Shown: positions 9,119-17,180 of the stretch, one piece after another | How the letters are laid out: each line of letters starts with the position of its first letter | Position numbering within the stretch: the stretch's first letter is position 1 | NCBI RefSeq assembly: GCF_024584805.1 | Contig: NZ_CP075715.1 | Span: forward strand, 620,001 to 684,000 | DNA from: Streptomyces sp. FIT100 | Lineage (GTDB): Bacteria; Actinomycetota; Actinomycetes; Streptomycetales; Streptomycetaceae | Reading direction: 5' to 3' | DNA length: 64,000 bases | The notes under the pieces: model-generated | Seen by the model: only the letters and a program-made list of their open reading frames with translations | What the model was told of the DNA's origin: nothing | The model's database searches: none | Translations under genes and position numbers: made by a program

Positions 9119-9928
9119 ATGACCGACACACACGAGCCCCAGGCTCCGGACTACCGGATCGACGGCTTCGAAGCAGCCACCGTGCGGATCGAGGAGGACT
9201 TCTTCTCGGTCACGCTCGCAGACGACATGTTCGTACCCCTCGCCGAGCACCACAGCGACGACGGACGCGACACCTACCTGCTGTTCTACGACCGGGCGGC
9301 CATCTGGGATGTGCCCGGCACAGCGGAGTACCTCGCGTTGCACCTCACCCGAGACGTGGAGCAGCGCACCTTCGACTTCGAGTACGAGCGGGCCCCCGTC
9401 GTCCCGCTCGCCCAGAACTGGCTTATCCGCCAGGACTGCCCGCCCGAGGCCACCGCTCCGAGCCGCAACGGCGGGCCACGCCCCGCCGATGCGATCACCA
9501 CGCAGCTGGAGGACCTGCTCCGGACCCATCCCGACGGCCGGTACGAGGTCATCGACCACCACACCGACAACCCGGGTTCCTTCGACGTCGGCACCGAGGT
9601 GCGCACCCTCGTCCACTACACCCGCCCGGACTCGGCGCACGCCCCCTACCGTCTCTTCCTCGAAGAGACGGCCAAGGACTTCCGCTCCTACACGGTGCGC
9701 GAAGGAGCCTTCGCGAGCGCCGAGGCGGTGGACGACCGGGCCATGGACCGCAACACTCCTTTTCCACTGGCACCGGCCCCGCAGGCCACCGTCGTCCGCA
9801 GGGCCCAGGTTGCCCTCACCCGCTCGCCGCTCGCCGGAGCCGCTGGTCTCGCGGTTCCCCCGGCGCCTGTCACGGCTCCTCACCTCCCGCTTCCTTCCGT
9901 ACCGCGCTCTCGCGGGAGTGCACGGTGA
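9119..9928 (+). CDS. Hypothetical protein of the conjugation operon (269 aa)
   Basis: The start ATG is one base after the upstream stop. Residues 1-105 form a beta-rich acidic segment (FFSVTLADDMFVPLAEHH, DTYLLFYDRAAIWDVPGTAE). A second beta-rich segment (110-200) contains RYEVIDHHTDNPGSFDVGTE. The last 60 residues are Pro/Ala-rich. No nucleic-acid-binding or enzymatic motif is apparent. It is translationally coupled to the RelE/ParE-like gene downstream (GTGA overlap). Function unknown. Confidence 0.65.
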   Translation: MTDTHEPQAPDYRIDGFEAATVRIEEDFFSVTLADDMFVPLAEHHSDDGRDTYLLFYDRAAIWDVPGTAEYLALHLTRDVEQRTFDFEYERAPVVPLAQNWLIRQDCPPEATAPSRNGGPRPADAITTQLEDLLRTHPDGRYEVIDHHTDNPGSFDVGTEVRTLVHYTRPDSAHAPYRLFLEETAKDFRSYTVREGAFASAEAVDDRAMDRNTPFPLAPAPQATVVRRAQVALTRSPLAGAAGLAVPPAPVTAPHLPLPSVPRSRGSAR

Positions 9929-10398
9929 GCCGGGCACGGTACGCCTTCGCGGCGCACCCCGAAGCCCTGGCCGATCTGCGCTCCGTTCCTGAGAGCATCC
10001 GCGACCTGGCCCTGCTGGAACTGCAGCACCTGGTCCACGGCAACGAACGCGGCGCGGCGCTGACCCGCGAGCTCGCGGGCTGCCACAAGATCTACGTCGA
10101 TCCGGAGACCCGCTGGCGCATGGTCGTCCAGTACCGCGACGCCCCGGCGACCTCGCAGCACCGCCGGGAGATCTACCTCCTCGCGGTCGGCGAGCGCCAG
10201 GACCAGGCCACCTACCGCACCGCGGCTCACCGCCTGGACCGCGAACGCGTGGCATCCACCGGGACATCGCCTGTGCACGGTCGCCGCGCCCAGGCGGCCC
10301 GGTCCCGATCCCTGCACGGGAGCGCCGGTCCGGCACACGCAGGTTCGCCGGACCCCGCCCCTTCCGCAGCTCCGCCGCGAGCACGCCGCCCCTCATGA
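9925..10398 (+). CDS. RelE/ParE-like fold protein (putative ribonuclease toxin-like)
   Basis: The first 100 residues follow the small RelE/ParE pattern: an N-terminal strand (RYAFAAHPEAL), two helices (ADLRSVPESIRDLALLELQ), then the beta sheet with GCHKIYVDPETRWRMVVQYR and REIYLLAVGERQD. RelE-like toxins cut mRNA at the ribosome and ParE-like proteins poison gyrase. The remaining 55 residues are an Arg/Pro/Ala-rich tail unusual for a toxin. No separate antitoxin gene adjoins it, so it may be a non-toxic family member recruited by the element. The GTG start overlaps the upstream stop. Confidence 0.55.
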   Translation: MSRARYAFAAHPEALADLRSVPESIRDLALLELQHLVHGNERGAALTRELAGCHKIYVDPETRWRMVVQYRDAPATSQHRREIYLLAVGERQDQATYRTAAHRLDRERVASTGTSPVHGRRAQAARSRSLHGSAGPAHAGSPDPAPSAAPPRARRPS

Positions 10399-10439
10399 CG
10401 CCCAGCCCCTCATCCGCCACCGCCCGGAGGCACTTCCCC

Positions 10440-11300
10440 ATGCCGCCTCTCGACCTCGGCGATCTCGCCCCGGGTACCGAGGCCCTCGTCGCGCCAGTCC
10501 ACCTCGCAGGTCCCGGGACGAGGGAGCCCGTCTTCAGCGTCCTCGACAACGCCGTCGGCTGGACGAAGACCGTCGCCTTCGGTACGGACGCGTACTACGC
10601 GAGCCCGTGTCAGCGAGTCCGTATCGCCAACCCCGTGGAGAGCCACTACGGCGGCTGGACGATCACCTACGCCGAGGACCCGCTCGGCGTTCCGGACTGG
10701 ATCACCACCTTCGACCGCAACACGCCCCGCGAGATCGGTGTCGCCTTCACCAAGACGCTCGTCGACAGCCTGCCCAACCACTTCCGGGACTACTTCAGCG
10801 ACGGCAAGGACTACACCGGCCTCGGCCAGGAGGACGTACTGCGCCAGAGCAACTGGGAGCCGGTTCATGGAAGTCGGCCGTACTGGATCGTCTCGCCCGA
10901 CAGCCGAGCGGCCCTGCGCACGCGCAGCGGGTGGCACGACGAGTACACCGAGCTGCTGACTCCGGAGAAGTCCATGTGGCGTCTGTCCGGCGGCGTCGAT
11001 CCCGTCCACGTGCCGACCTGGAGGGCCTTCTTCAGCAGTAGTACCCCACATCACCTGCGCACCGCTGCCGCCACCGCTCTCACCAGCGCGGACGCTGTGC
11101 CGCGCTTCGTCGGCGACATCCCCGAACGCCACCACGACCTGGTGCACGTGCGTCTCGCCGAGCCGATGGCCACCGTGCCCCGGGCTCAGGCGGCCTTGGC
11201 CCGTCGGCCGTACGCCATCCACGCAGCCGCGCCCGGGGCGGAGGCCGCAACCTCGCCCGGATCACCTGCCGCGCACAGTCGTTCACGCCGCCAGCGCTGA
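10440..11300 (+). CDS. DUF317-family protein (first of three)
   Basis: The ATG at 10440 has GGAGG nine bases upstream. An in-frame ATG at 10395 overlapping the previous stop is the alternative. The protein (286 aa) carries two DUF317 repeats: one with YYASPCQRVRIANPVESHYG, GGWTITYAEDPLGVPDWITT and FDRNTPREI, and a second with PYWIVSPDSRAALRT and WRAFFSSSTPHHL. DUF317 is a Streptomyces-enriched domain first noted on plasmid SCP1-like elements and of unknown role. The tail is Ala/Arg-rich. It lies in tandem with two more DUF317 genes. Confidence 0.8.
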   Translation: MPPLDLGDLAPGTEALVAPVHLAGPGTREPVFSVLDNAVGWTKTVAFGTDAYYASPCQRVRIANPVESHYGGWTITYAEDPLGVPDWITTFDRNTPREIGVAFTKTLVDSLPNHFRDYFSDGKDYTGLGQEDVLRQSNWEPVHGSRPYWIVSPDSRAALRTRSGWHDEYTELLTPEKSMWRLSGGVDPVHVPTWRAFFSSSTPHHLRTAAATALTSADAVPRFVGDIPERHHDLVHVRLAEPMATVPRAQAALARRPYAIHAAAPGAEAATSPGSPAAHSRSRRQR

Positions 11301-11330
11301 CAGCCCGCCGCTCACACCCGGAGATCCCGC

Positions 11331-12206
11331 ATGCCCTCACACACGCTCGACGGCGACGTCTACGTGACCCCGCTGTACCTCGCTGGCTCCACCACCGTCG
11401 GCGACCCGGCGATGCAACCACTCCTCGACCACGGCTGCATGGCGCACAGCGACGAGCTGGCGAACGTCTACGTCTCCTCCCCCGACCAGCACGTCCGGCT
11501 CGGATTCCTGCCAGAGGTCACGGACAACACCTTGTGGAAGGTCGCCGCCCACAGCGACCCGTTCGGGCCGCCCGACTGGCTGGCCACCTTCGACTCCAAC
11601 ACGCCGACGGAGCTGGTGACCGCCTTCACCTCCGCCCTCGCCACCACCTACGCCAAGGATCCGGACGCCGCCTTGACCGGTCCCGGTCGACCGGCCGAGG
11701 AAGGTTTTCGGCCCCTGGAAGACGCCGGATGGAAGCGAGGAAGCTGGCAGCTCACCACCCTGTTCACCGCGCCCGACGAAATCGCCGGCCTCACCTACAG
11801 GGGCGGGGTCCTGGATCGACACGCCGAACTCCGCGGCGACCAGGACCGCTGGCTGCTCTGGGGCGGCCGGGACGGCTTCAGCTCGCGCTGGTACGCCACG
11901 TTCACCTCCAGCGTCCCCGTAGATCTGATCGCGGCGACCACCGCCCGCCTGGCCGACCCAGCCCCCGTACTCCGATACGAGATCGAGGTTCCCAAGCGAA
12001 ACCGCGGTGCCGCCCAGATACGCCCCGTGTCTCCCCCGGTGCCGACTCCGCTGGACGTCCGACGTGCCGCAGCCGCACGCGCGCGCTCCCACGTGGGTCA
12101 CCTCGTCCGCCGAGCACCAGCGGCGTCCGCAACGACGGGCAGCCCCAGTGCTGTCCCACCGACCCGCCTCGCCCATCGACGGCGGGCCGCTGCGGCACGC
12201 TCGTGA
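11331..12206 (+). CDS. DUF317-family protein (second of three)
   Basis: The ATG follows CCCGGAGATCCCGC, a good ribosome site. Residues 40-110 (VYVSSPDQHVRLGFLPE, PFGPPDWLATFDSNTPTELV) and 140-215 (WQLTTLFTAPDEIAGLTYRG, RWYATFTSSVPVDLIAATTA) are the two DUF317 repeats. The C-terminal 70 residues are basic and Ala-rich. The protein is a tandem paralogue of the preceding gene, 30 bp away. Unknown function. In this element it belongs to the accessory part of the transfer operon. Confidence 0.82.
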   Translation: MPSHTLDGDVYVTPLYLAGSTTVGDPAMQPLLDHGCMAHSDELANVYVSSPDQHVRLGFLPEVTDNTLWKVAAHSDPFGPPDWLATFDSNTPTELVTAFTSALATTYAKDPDAALTGPGRPAEEGFRPLEDAGWKRGSWQLTTLFTAPDEIAGLTYRGGVLDRHAELRGDQDRWLLWGGRDGFSSRWYATFTSSVPVDLIAATTARLADPAPVLRYEIEVPKRNRGAAQIRPVSPPVPTPLDVRRAAAARARSHVGHLVRRAPAASATTGSPSAVPPTRLAHRRRAAAARS

Positions 12207-12757
12207 ACGGCAGCCCGCACCGACGGCCTCTCACGCACACTGGCACGTTCGACCCACGATGCAAGTAGAGGCCGCTCGCCCCCGCTCAACCGAGGCGGTC
12301 GTGGTCGTCCCTACGTACCCAGGACGCTGGCCGGGCGGTGGCTCCCGGCAGCTCGCACGAGCCGCCGTTAGCTCACGTCGGCTCCACGACGCTCCAGGTG
12401 AGTTCGCCCCCGCCAGCGCCCACCGCCTCCGCCAGCTCCTCGACGCTCAGATCGATCCGTCTGCCGTCCGCCATGCGGGATCGACCCAAGGACGCCGCTA
12501 CCACGTCATCCACGGTCTCGTCGTACGTACCCATCTCGTGGTCCAGCACGCCGCTCTTCCCGCCTTCCATCGGTCGCCCCGAAAACAGCTCCCGGGGCGA
12601 CCGATCCATTCCTCCGACTGGTCACACGCGGGCGCTGTCATGGCCAGTTCGCCCACGGCAGACGCGCACCTCTAGGAAGGACTGGAGACCTACTCCTCGA
12701 CCATGTCAACGTACGACCGCTTCGAAAAACCACAGGTCAACGAAGGGTTTGCTGCTC
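12207..12757. other. 551-bp stretch between DUF317 genes
   Basis: No plus-strand reading frame here looks like protein. The only candidate is a small minus-strand frame at 12373-12609, listed separately. The stretch may be remnant DNA from a deleted or rearranged gene upstream of the truncated third DUF317 copy. Confidence 0.4.
12373..12609 (-). CDS. Possible small protein on the opposite strand (78 aa)
   Basis: This frame has a natural-looking composition (SGVLDHEMGTYDETVDDVVA, ADGRRIDLSVEELAEAVGAG), acidic and helical, unlike the Arg/Ser-rich shadows around it. A GGAGG lies only one base before the ATG at 12609, which is too close. The internal Met at codon 14 has a weaker GGGAG upstream. 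It interrupts an otherwise plus-strand operon. I recognise no family and give it low confidence. Confidence 0.35.
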   Translation of the reverse strand: MDRSPRELFSGRPMEGGKSGVLDHEMGTYDETVDDVVAASLGRSRMADGRRIDLSVEELAEAVGAGGGELTWSVVEPT

Positions 12758-13132
12758 GTGACGCTTACTGCCACCGCCCCGTCTCATGTCCCCGCCGCAC
12801 CTCGTCACTCGGCGCTCGGCGACCGCGAGTGGCTGCTCGACTGCCACTGTGCGGGCCCGGTCGTCGACCTCCTCAAAGACCGGGGGTGGGACGTCATCCC
12901 CGACCTCGCCGCCAACGTCCACTGCTCCAGCCCTGACCAGCGTGTGTACGTCGGGTTCCTCCCCGAGACCAAGGAGGCGGAGCGCGGCGAGTTGTGGCAC
13001 ATCCAGGTCAAAGAAGCCGACGGACGGGTGGCATGGAGCCAGACCTTCGGGTCGAGCGTCCCGGCCCAGGCCGTCGCCGGGTTCCTCGCGGCAGTCATCG
13101 CCTTCCCTAACCGCCACTGCGCCTGCGTCTGA
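12758..13132 (+). CDS. Truncated DUF317 protein (third of three, 124 aa)
   Basis: The GTG at 12758 opens a single DUF317 repeat: NVHCSSPDQRVYVGFLPETK followed by WHIQVKEADGRVAWSQTFGS and SSVPAQAVAGFLAAV. The second repeat present in its two upstream paralogues is missing, so the protein is about half length. The frame remains open further upstream, but that sequence is Ser/Thr/Pro-rich nonsense. The SD is weak (cgaagggttt). It may be a functional single-domain form or a decaying copy. Confidence 0.65.
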   Translation: MTLTATAPSHVPAAPRHSALGDREWLLDCHCAGPVVDLLKDRGWDVIPDLAANVHCSSPDQRVYVGFLPETKEAERGELWHIQVKEADGRVAWSQTFGSSVPAQAVAGFLAAVIAFPNRHCACV

Positions 13133-13168
13133 CCTACGCCACCCCCTTCACCAACTCAGGAGTCTCTC

Positions 13169-13393
13169 TTGCCTCGCGAGATCACCGTTCGCCAACTGAT
13201 CCACCAGCTCCAGGCAGTCGACCCGGATCTCCCCGCGTACTTCGCCATCAACCCGGACTGGCCCCAGACCCACCGCATCGGTCACGTCATCGAGATCAGC
13301 GGCCCGGGCGGTGCCGTCTACCTTGCCGAGAACGGCCAAGAGGGCGTCTTGCCAACTGAAGTCCGCACTCAGCTCGACTGGGCCGACGTGTGA
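13169..13393 (+). CDS. Hypothetical 74-aa acidic protein
   Basis: It starts with TTG at 13169, seven bases after CAGGAG. The protein is compact and acidic (TVRQLIHQLQAVDPDLPAYF, EISGPGGAVYLAENGQEG) with an N-terminal helix and following strands. No motif I can name. Its stop overlaps the GTG of the next gene, so the two are coupled at the end of the operon. Confidence 0.6.
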   Translation: MPREITVRQLIHQLQAVDPDLPAYFAINPDWPQTHRIGHVIEISGPGGAVYLAENGQEGVLPTEVRTQLDWADV

Positions 13394-13812
13394 ACCGCTG
13401 GTCACGCTCGCAGTTCGCGGCGGGCGCGAAGAACCCTCCGGTCCCGCCATTGCTCCTCGGCAATGTCGCCCAACGCCCTATGCCTCCAGGCGTACGTGGT
13501 GCTCTCGTCCGCTCCGTGCCCCGATGCGCCACCGAGCCGGTTCCCACGACCTGGGTGTCCGCGCAAGACCCCGCTTCCCTTCGTCCGGGCTCCGTTCGGC
13601 TGTCCTGGGAACTCGCCCCTTCCGGCGGGATGGACGTCACCGCATACCTCGGCCTGACTTCAGCGAACGTCACCCTCGCCACGTGGCCGAACCTTCGCGG
13701 GGAGTGGACCCCGGTCGTCCACCCCACGCTGCTGGAGGTAATCGGTCTGCACACAGCGCTGTCCGTGGCCATCGACGCGCTGCACCTCGCCAACCACCTT
13801 GCTGACGCCTGA
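13390..13812 (+). CDS. Hypothetical protein at the end of the transfer operon (140 aa)
   Basis: The GTG at 13390 overlaps the upstream stop. The first 60 residues are Pro/Arg-rich. From about residue 60 a structured segment appears (VRLSWELAPSGGMDVTAYLG, VTLATWPNLRGEWTPVVHPT) with a C-terminal helix (LEVIGLHTALSVAIDALHLA). It is the last gene before a strong terminator-like palindrome. No family recognised. Confidence 0.55.
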   Translation: MNRWSRSQFAAGAKNPPVPPLLLGNVAQRPMPPGVRGALVRSVPRCATEPVPTTWVSAQDPASLRPGSVRLSWELAPSGGMDVTAYLGLTSANVTLATWPNLRGEWTPVVHPTLLEVIGLHTALSVAIDALHLANHLADA

Positions 13813-13831
13813 CTCCACGACGCATCTCGAA

Positions 13832-13867
13832 CGCCGAGGGCTGTCCCAATTGGGACAGCCCTCGGCG
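13832..13867 (+). terminator. Perfect 36-nt palindrome with T run, end of transfer operon
   Basis: Eighteen bases (cgccgagggctgtcccaa) are followed directly by their exact reverse complement, then CTTTTCG. It lies 20 bp after the last gene of the plus-strand operon. The G+C-rich stem and T run fit an intrinsic terminator, and its symmetry means it could also stop leftward reading. No minus-strand gene reads into it, since the facing operon also ends nearby at 14003. Confidence 0.85.
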
Positions 13868-14002
13868 CTTTTCGTCCCACGAGCCTCGATGCACATCACC
13901 CGCGCATCAGGCTCGTGCCTAGAGCGTCCCTGCACCTCCTGAAAGACTCGCCCGGGTAGAGCTCTCGTCCGGCCATGGGGCATTGATGCCACGGGCAGGC
14001 TT

Positions 14003-14407
14003 CTATTCAGGCCGCAGCTCCGACAGGTAGGTGCGGGCGAGCGTGCCGTCGTAGCCCACGGCCTGCGCGGCGGCCTCCAGGCTCGGATAGTCCTGGCCCC
14101 CGAAGTCGATCATCGCGTCGTAGTCCGCGCGCGTCAGTTCGGGCTCGACCCACTGGTGCGCGCATCGGCAGCGGATGCTGATCTCGCTGCGGTCGCAGAT
14201 GACCATCCAGTCGCGCCGGGCTCCGCACTTCGGGCACATCACCAGGATGCCGCCGATGCGGATTTCCTCCGGGTGGGTGGTGGCGCGGAGGCGGATGATG
14301 CCGTCGCCGAGCCGCGTCTCCTGCTGGAGCCTCAGCAAGGGGTCGTCGGCTGCCGTCTCCGGCAACACGACTCTCCGGGTCCGGAGGTCTTCGCTGAGCA
14401 TTGGCAT
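14003..14407 (-). CDS. Zinc-ribbon protein at the end of the mobilisation operon
   Basis: This 134-aa protein has a central zinc-ribbon-like motif, VMCPKCGARRDW, with the second pair in IRCRCAHQWVEPEL about 22 residues later. Around it are an N-terminal strand segment (TRLGDGIIRLRATTHPEEIR) and a C-terminal helix (YPSLEAAAQAVGYDGTLA). It is the last gene of the leftward replication/mobilisation operon, 71 bp after the relaxase. A DNA- or protein-binding adaptor is plausible; nothing more can be said. Confidence 0.65.
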   Translation of the reverse strand: MPMLSEDLRTRRVVLPETAADDPLLRLQQETRLGDGIIRLRATTHPEEIRIGGILVMCPKCGARRDWMVICDRSEISIRCRCAHQWVEPELTRADYDAMIDFGGQDYPSLEAAAQAVGYDGTLARTYLSELRPE

Positions 14408-14478
14408 CGTCTCCTCGTCCTCTTGTTGACCAGCACTAACAGCGTTGGCCGTGGGTGTCCAGCGCTTTGAGGTGCTGG

Positions 14479-16227
14479 TCAGCGCCGTGGGCCCGGCCTG
14501 CGGGTACTGTTCGTGTCGTGGCGAGCCGTGGGCTCGGATACCTGCGGCTTCGGGGATCGGTGCTGCGGCGGGGGTGTCCGCGGGTGCGCGCGTGTGCGGG
14601 GCAGGTCCGCAGCGGCGGGCAGTTTCCCCATGCGGCGCAGGCGCCAGACGAGTACGTCAGTGACGTTGTCGGCGGTCTCCAACTCGCGCCATTCGATCGC
14701 CTGTTGGAGCAGTACGTCGGGGTCGTGTCCCACTCGTTCGGCTTGGGCGAGGGTGGCGGCGAGCACGTCCCAGCCGGGCTCGCGCAGGACGTGATCGGCC
14801 TGTCCGGGCAGTGCGGCTTCCACGGTGTGGGCGTAGCGGTCGCGTACGGGGGCGGGGAGTCGGCGTCCCTGTTCGCGCATCGCCTTCATGGGCGTGGCGG
14901 ACGCGGTCTGGTAGGCGGCGCGCAGGTGCTGCGCGGCTTGTCGGGCGGCGGCGGCCTGCTGGGCGTGACCGCGGGCCGAGTGCCAGCGGACGGCAGCGAT
15001 CGTGACGAGGACCATCGTGGACAGGAGCATCGCCGTGGTGCCGCCATCCTCGCCTTTGCCGAGGGCGTTGCCGGCTCGGACGATGCCGCGCGCGGCGGAG
15101 CGGAGGGCGCGGTGGTCGGCGTGCTCGGCGCGGGTGTGGGAGCGGGTGGCGCGTTCGAAGGCGCGGGCGGCCTCGGCGAGTTCCTTGCGGGTGGAGGCCG
15201 GGGAGGTCTGGGCGACGGCGTCGAGGAGTTCGCCGACGCCGATGAGCTGAGCGGCGCCTGCCGCGTCGTCGTCCCCGGCGAGCACGGTGACGGCCTGCTC
15301 GACGACGTGAGCGGCGTCTCGGCGAGCACCCGGTGGGCGAGCGGCCCGTGGGGCGGGGCCCGTGACGGTCGTCGGCCCGTCCTCGGGCGGTCCGTCCGCA
15401 ATGCGTTGGCGGATCTTGGGGAGGGAGAGGTCGGGGGCGAGTCGGGAGCCGGGGAACCAGATGGGCGCGCCGTCACGGTTGCGGTCGCCGGGCAGGGCGA
15501 CCTTGTAACCGAGGATGTCTCCAGAGGGGGCGACACGCTTGTCGAGGCGAAGTCCGGCTTCGGTGAGACGGCGGAAGAACTCGTCCTCGTCGGCTGCGCC
15601 GGCCAGCGCCTGGCGGACGTGCTCACGCAGCGTTTCACGAGGCGGTTCGGTGCGGCCGGTGCGCTCCGCCTTGGCGCGTTCGGCGCTGGTGGGGCGTTGG
15701 GCGGCGGTGCGGTCGCCCTCATTGAGGATCTGCAGGCCCCACTCCTTTTCGATCTTGCGGCATTCGGCCTGGGCGCGGATGCCGTCCTGGTGCCGGCGGG
15801 GGCTTCGTCCGTCTTCGCGTTTGAGCGTGGCGACGATGTGGATGTGGTCCTCGGCGTGGCGTACGGCGATCCAGCGGCACGCCTTGTCGTCGCCTTCCTC
15901 GGCGATGCCGGTGGCGTGGACGATGCGGCGGGCGACCTCGGCCCATTCGGCGTCGGTGAGGTGCCGGTCGCCTGGGGCGGTGCGGACGGGGCAGTGCCAG
16001 ACGTGCTGGGCGGGGCGGCGGTCCTTGGGGAGGGCGAGGATGGGGAGGTCGAGCCGGTCGGTGAGCTGCTTGAGAGTGGCGGCCGGGTCACGTCCGGGGT
16101 CGGGGGCGAGTTCCGGCATCCAGGCGGCGACGAGGTGCGGGTCGGTGTGTTCGTCCCGGCGGCCGGGTCCGTAGAGGTAGGCGAGGAGTCCGTACGTGCG
16201 GCTGCCGGTGGAGATGTCCGGGACCAC
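14479..16227 (-). CDS. MOBP-type relaxase (Relaxase/mobilisation nuclease domain)
   Basis: The 582-aa protein starts with GTG at 16227. Tyr12, Tyr17 and Tyr19 (in TYGLLAYLYG) are candidate catalytic tyrosines. The metal-binding motif HAEDHIHIVAT is at 124-134, matching the HxDxxHxHI signature of the VirD2/MobA family. RRHQDGIRAQAECRKIEKEW follows. The C-terminal half is helical, with a hydrophobic stretch at about 400-418 (AMLLSTMVLVTIAAVRWH), so it may touch the membrane. The relaxase would nick oriT and stay bound to the transferred strand, delivered by the VirD4 homologue at 3.3-5.1 kb. MobC-like protein is encoded immediately upstream. Confidence 0.88.
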   Translation of the reverse strand: MVPDISTGSRTYGLLAYLYGPGRRDEHTDPHLVAAWMPELAPDPGRDPAATLKQLTDRLDLPILALPKDRRPAQHVWHCPVRTAPGDRHLTDAEWAEVARRIVHATGIAEEGDDKACRWIAVRHAEDHIHIVATLKREDGRSPRRHQDGIRAQAECRKIEKEWGLQILNEGDRTAAQRPTSAERAKAERTGRTEPPRETLREHVRQALAGAADEDEFFRRLTEAGLRLDKRVAPSGDILGYKVALPGDRNRDGAPIWFPGSRLAPDLSLPKIRQRIADGPPEDGPTTVTGPAPRAARPPGARRDAAHVVEQAVTVLAGDDDAAGAAQLIGVGELLDAVAQTSPASTRKELAEAARAFERATRSHTRAEHADHRALRSAARGIVRAGNALGKGEDGGTTAMLLSTMVLVTIAAVRWHSARGHAQQAAAARQAAQHLRAAYQTASATPMKAMREQGRRLPAPVRDRYAHTVEAALPGQADHVLREPGWDVLAATLAQAERVGHDPDVLLQQAIEWRELETADNVTDVLVWRLRRMGKLPAAADLPRTRAHPRTPPPQHRSPKPQVSEPTARHDTNSTRRPGPRR

Positions 16228-16231
16228 GCTG

Positions 16232-16855
16232 TCAGCGCCTCGCCATCTCGATGGCGGCGGCCTCGACCAGTGCGGCGGCGCGCAGGACGCGGGCGACCGC
16301 GTCGTCGGCGTACTCCGGCCGGCCGCCGGAGTTGAGGACGCGGGCCACCTGGTTGAGGTTGTTGCCGGCGCGGCCGAGCTGGGCGCTGGCGGACATCAGC
16401 TCCTCGACGCGTCCGCGCTGGTCCAACAGCCATGCCCTGGAGTCGCCTTGGGCCTGGGCGACCGCGACCGCGGCGTCGGCGAGGAACCCGGCGGTCTTCA
16501 GGCCGACGGCTTCGGCGGCGCGCTTGACGATGTCGAGTTCGTCTCGGGTCAGGCGGACGCTGCGGACTTGGTCGCGGTGCACGCTCTGACGCAGGCGGGG
16601 GCGCGTACGCGGCGCGGAAGGCGCGGCTTCTTGTCCCTCCGGCTGCGATCCGCCCTCGGTCGCGACCCCACGACCTGGCTCCCCCTGGTGCCGGGCCTCC
16701 CCCGCCCCCTGGGGGGTGGGGGCAAGCCCTTCCGAACCTCCTCCGCGGCCCGTGGCTGCGGAGGAGTTTCGGAAGGTACAGCTTGCTCGACCTCGTGCCG
16801 GGCAGTGACCTTCCCCCAGGTCAGCGGGGGCGGAGGTGGGATCGGTGGGCGTCAT
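16232..16855 (-). CDS. MobC-like mobilisation accessory protein
   Basis: The C-terminal 120 residues carry a ribbon-helix-helix-like DNA-binding start (VRSVRLTRDELDIVKRAAEA, GLKTAGFLADAAVAVAQ) and the LGRAGNNLNQVARVLNSGG motif diagnostic of bacterial MobC proteins, which open oriT for the relaxase. The N-terminal 75 residues are low-complexity and overlap a strong DNA hairpin (16728-16776). The ATG at 16855 overlaps the preceding stop as ATGA, which supports this start, although the conserved part begins much later. The relaxase gene starts five bases downstream. Confidence 0.8.
   Translation of the reverse strand: MTPTDPTSAPADLGEGHCPARGRASCTFRNSSAATGRGGGSEGLAPTPQGAGEARHQGEPGRGVATEGGSQPEGQEAAPSAPRTRPRLRQSVHRDQVRSVRLTRDELDIVKRAAEAVGLKTAGFLADAAVAVAQAQGDSRAWLLDQRGRVEELMSASAQLGRAGNNLNQVARVLNSGGRPEYADDAVARVLRAAALVEAAAIEMARR
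16728..16776. other. Candidate oriT hairpin inside mobC
   Basis: An inverted repeat with 19-bp arms (16728-16746 and 16758-16776, one mismatch) and an 11-nt loop. On the minus strand it is followed directly by GGGCTTGCCCCC, which includes CTTGCC, similar to nick sequences I associate with pC221-type MobA/MobC plasmids. Transfer origins of MOBP systems usually have such a repeat next to mobC. The nick position is inference. Confidence 0.5.
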
Positions 16856-17076
16856 CGGGGCAGTCCGGAGGGGTCGCGGCGTACGTCGCGCAGGACCTCG
16901 GCGACGAAGTCGAGCGCGAAGACCGCGTGGTGGAGGGTGCGGGGTGTGCTCGTGGGCGTGCGCTTGACGGTCCAGGCTCCGTCGGGGCCGGGTTCGGCGT
17001 GGTGGAGGTGTCCGTACCGGCTGAGCACGGTGATCCAGGCGTCGGCTTCGGCTCGAGTGGCCGAGGTGGTGCGCAT
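16852..17076 (-). CDS. Hypothetical 74-aa protein upstream of mobC
   Basis: The start is set at the ATG at 17076, preceded by TGGAG with 8-nt spacing. The upstream in-frame sequence is Arg/His-rich and unlikely to be coding. The protein has a helix (ATRAEADAWITVLSRYGHLH), a short strand pair (PGPDGAWTVKRT) and a C-terminal helix (HHAVFALDFVAEVLRDVRRD). Its stop overlaps the mobC start. No family recognised, but its place in the mobilisation operon is clear. Confidence 0.6.
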   Translation of the reverse strand: MRTTSATRAEADAWITVLSRYGHLHHAEPGPDGAWTVKRTPTSTPRTLHHAVFALDFVAEVLRDVRRDPSGLPR

Positions 17077-17180
17077 GGTAGCGGCTCCAGTGCGTGTGTG
17101 GGGCGGGAGGGATTCGTGTGCTCGGCGGGTGCGCCGGTCTGGGTGGACAGGCCGGCGCACCCGCCGAGCGGGCTGTCCGG

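Noticed and set aside
14455..16335. A 626-codon plus-strand open frame opposite the relaxase
   Set aside because: It is a low-complexity shadow; the relaxase motifs are on the minus strand.
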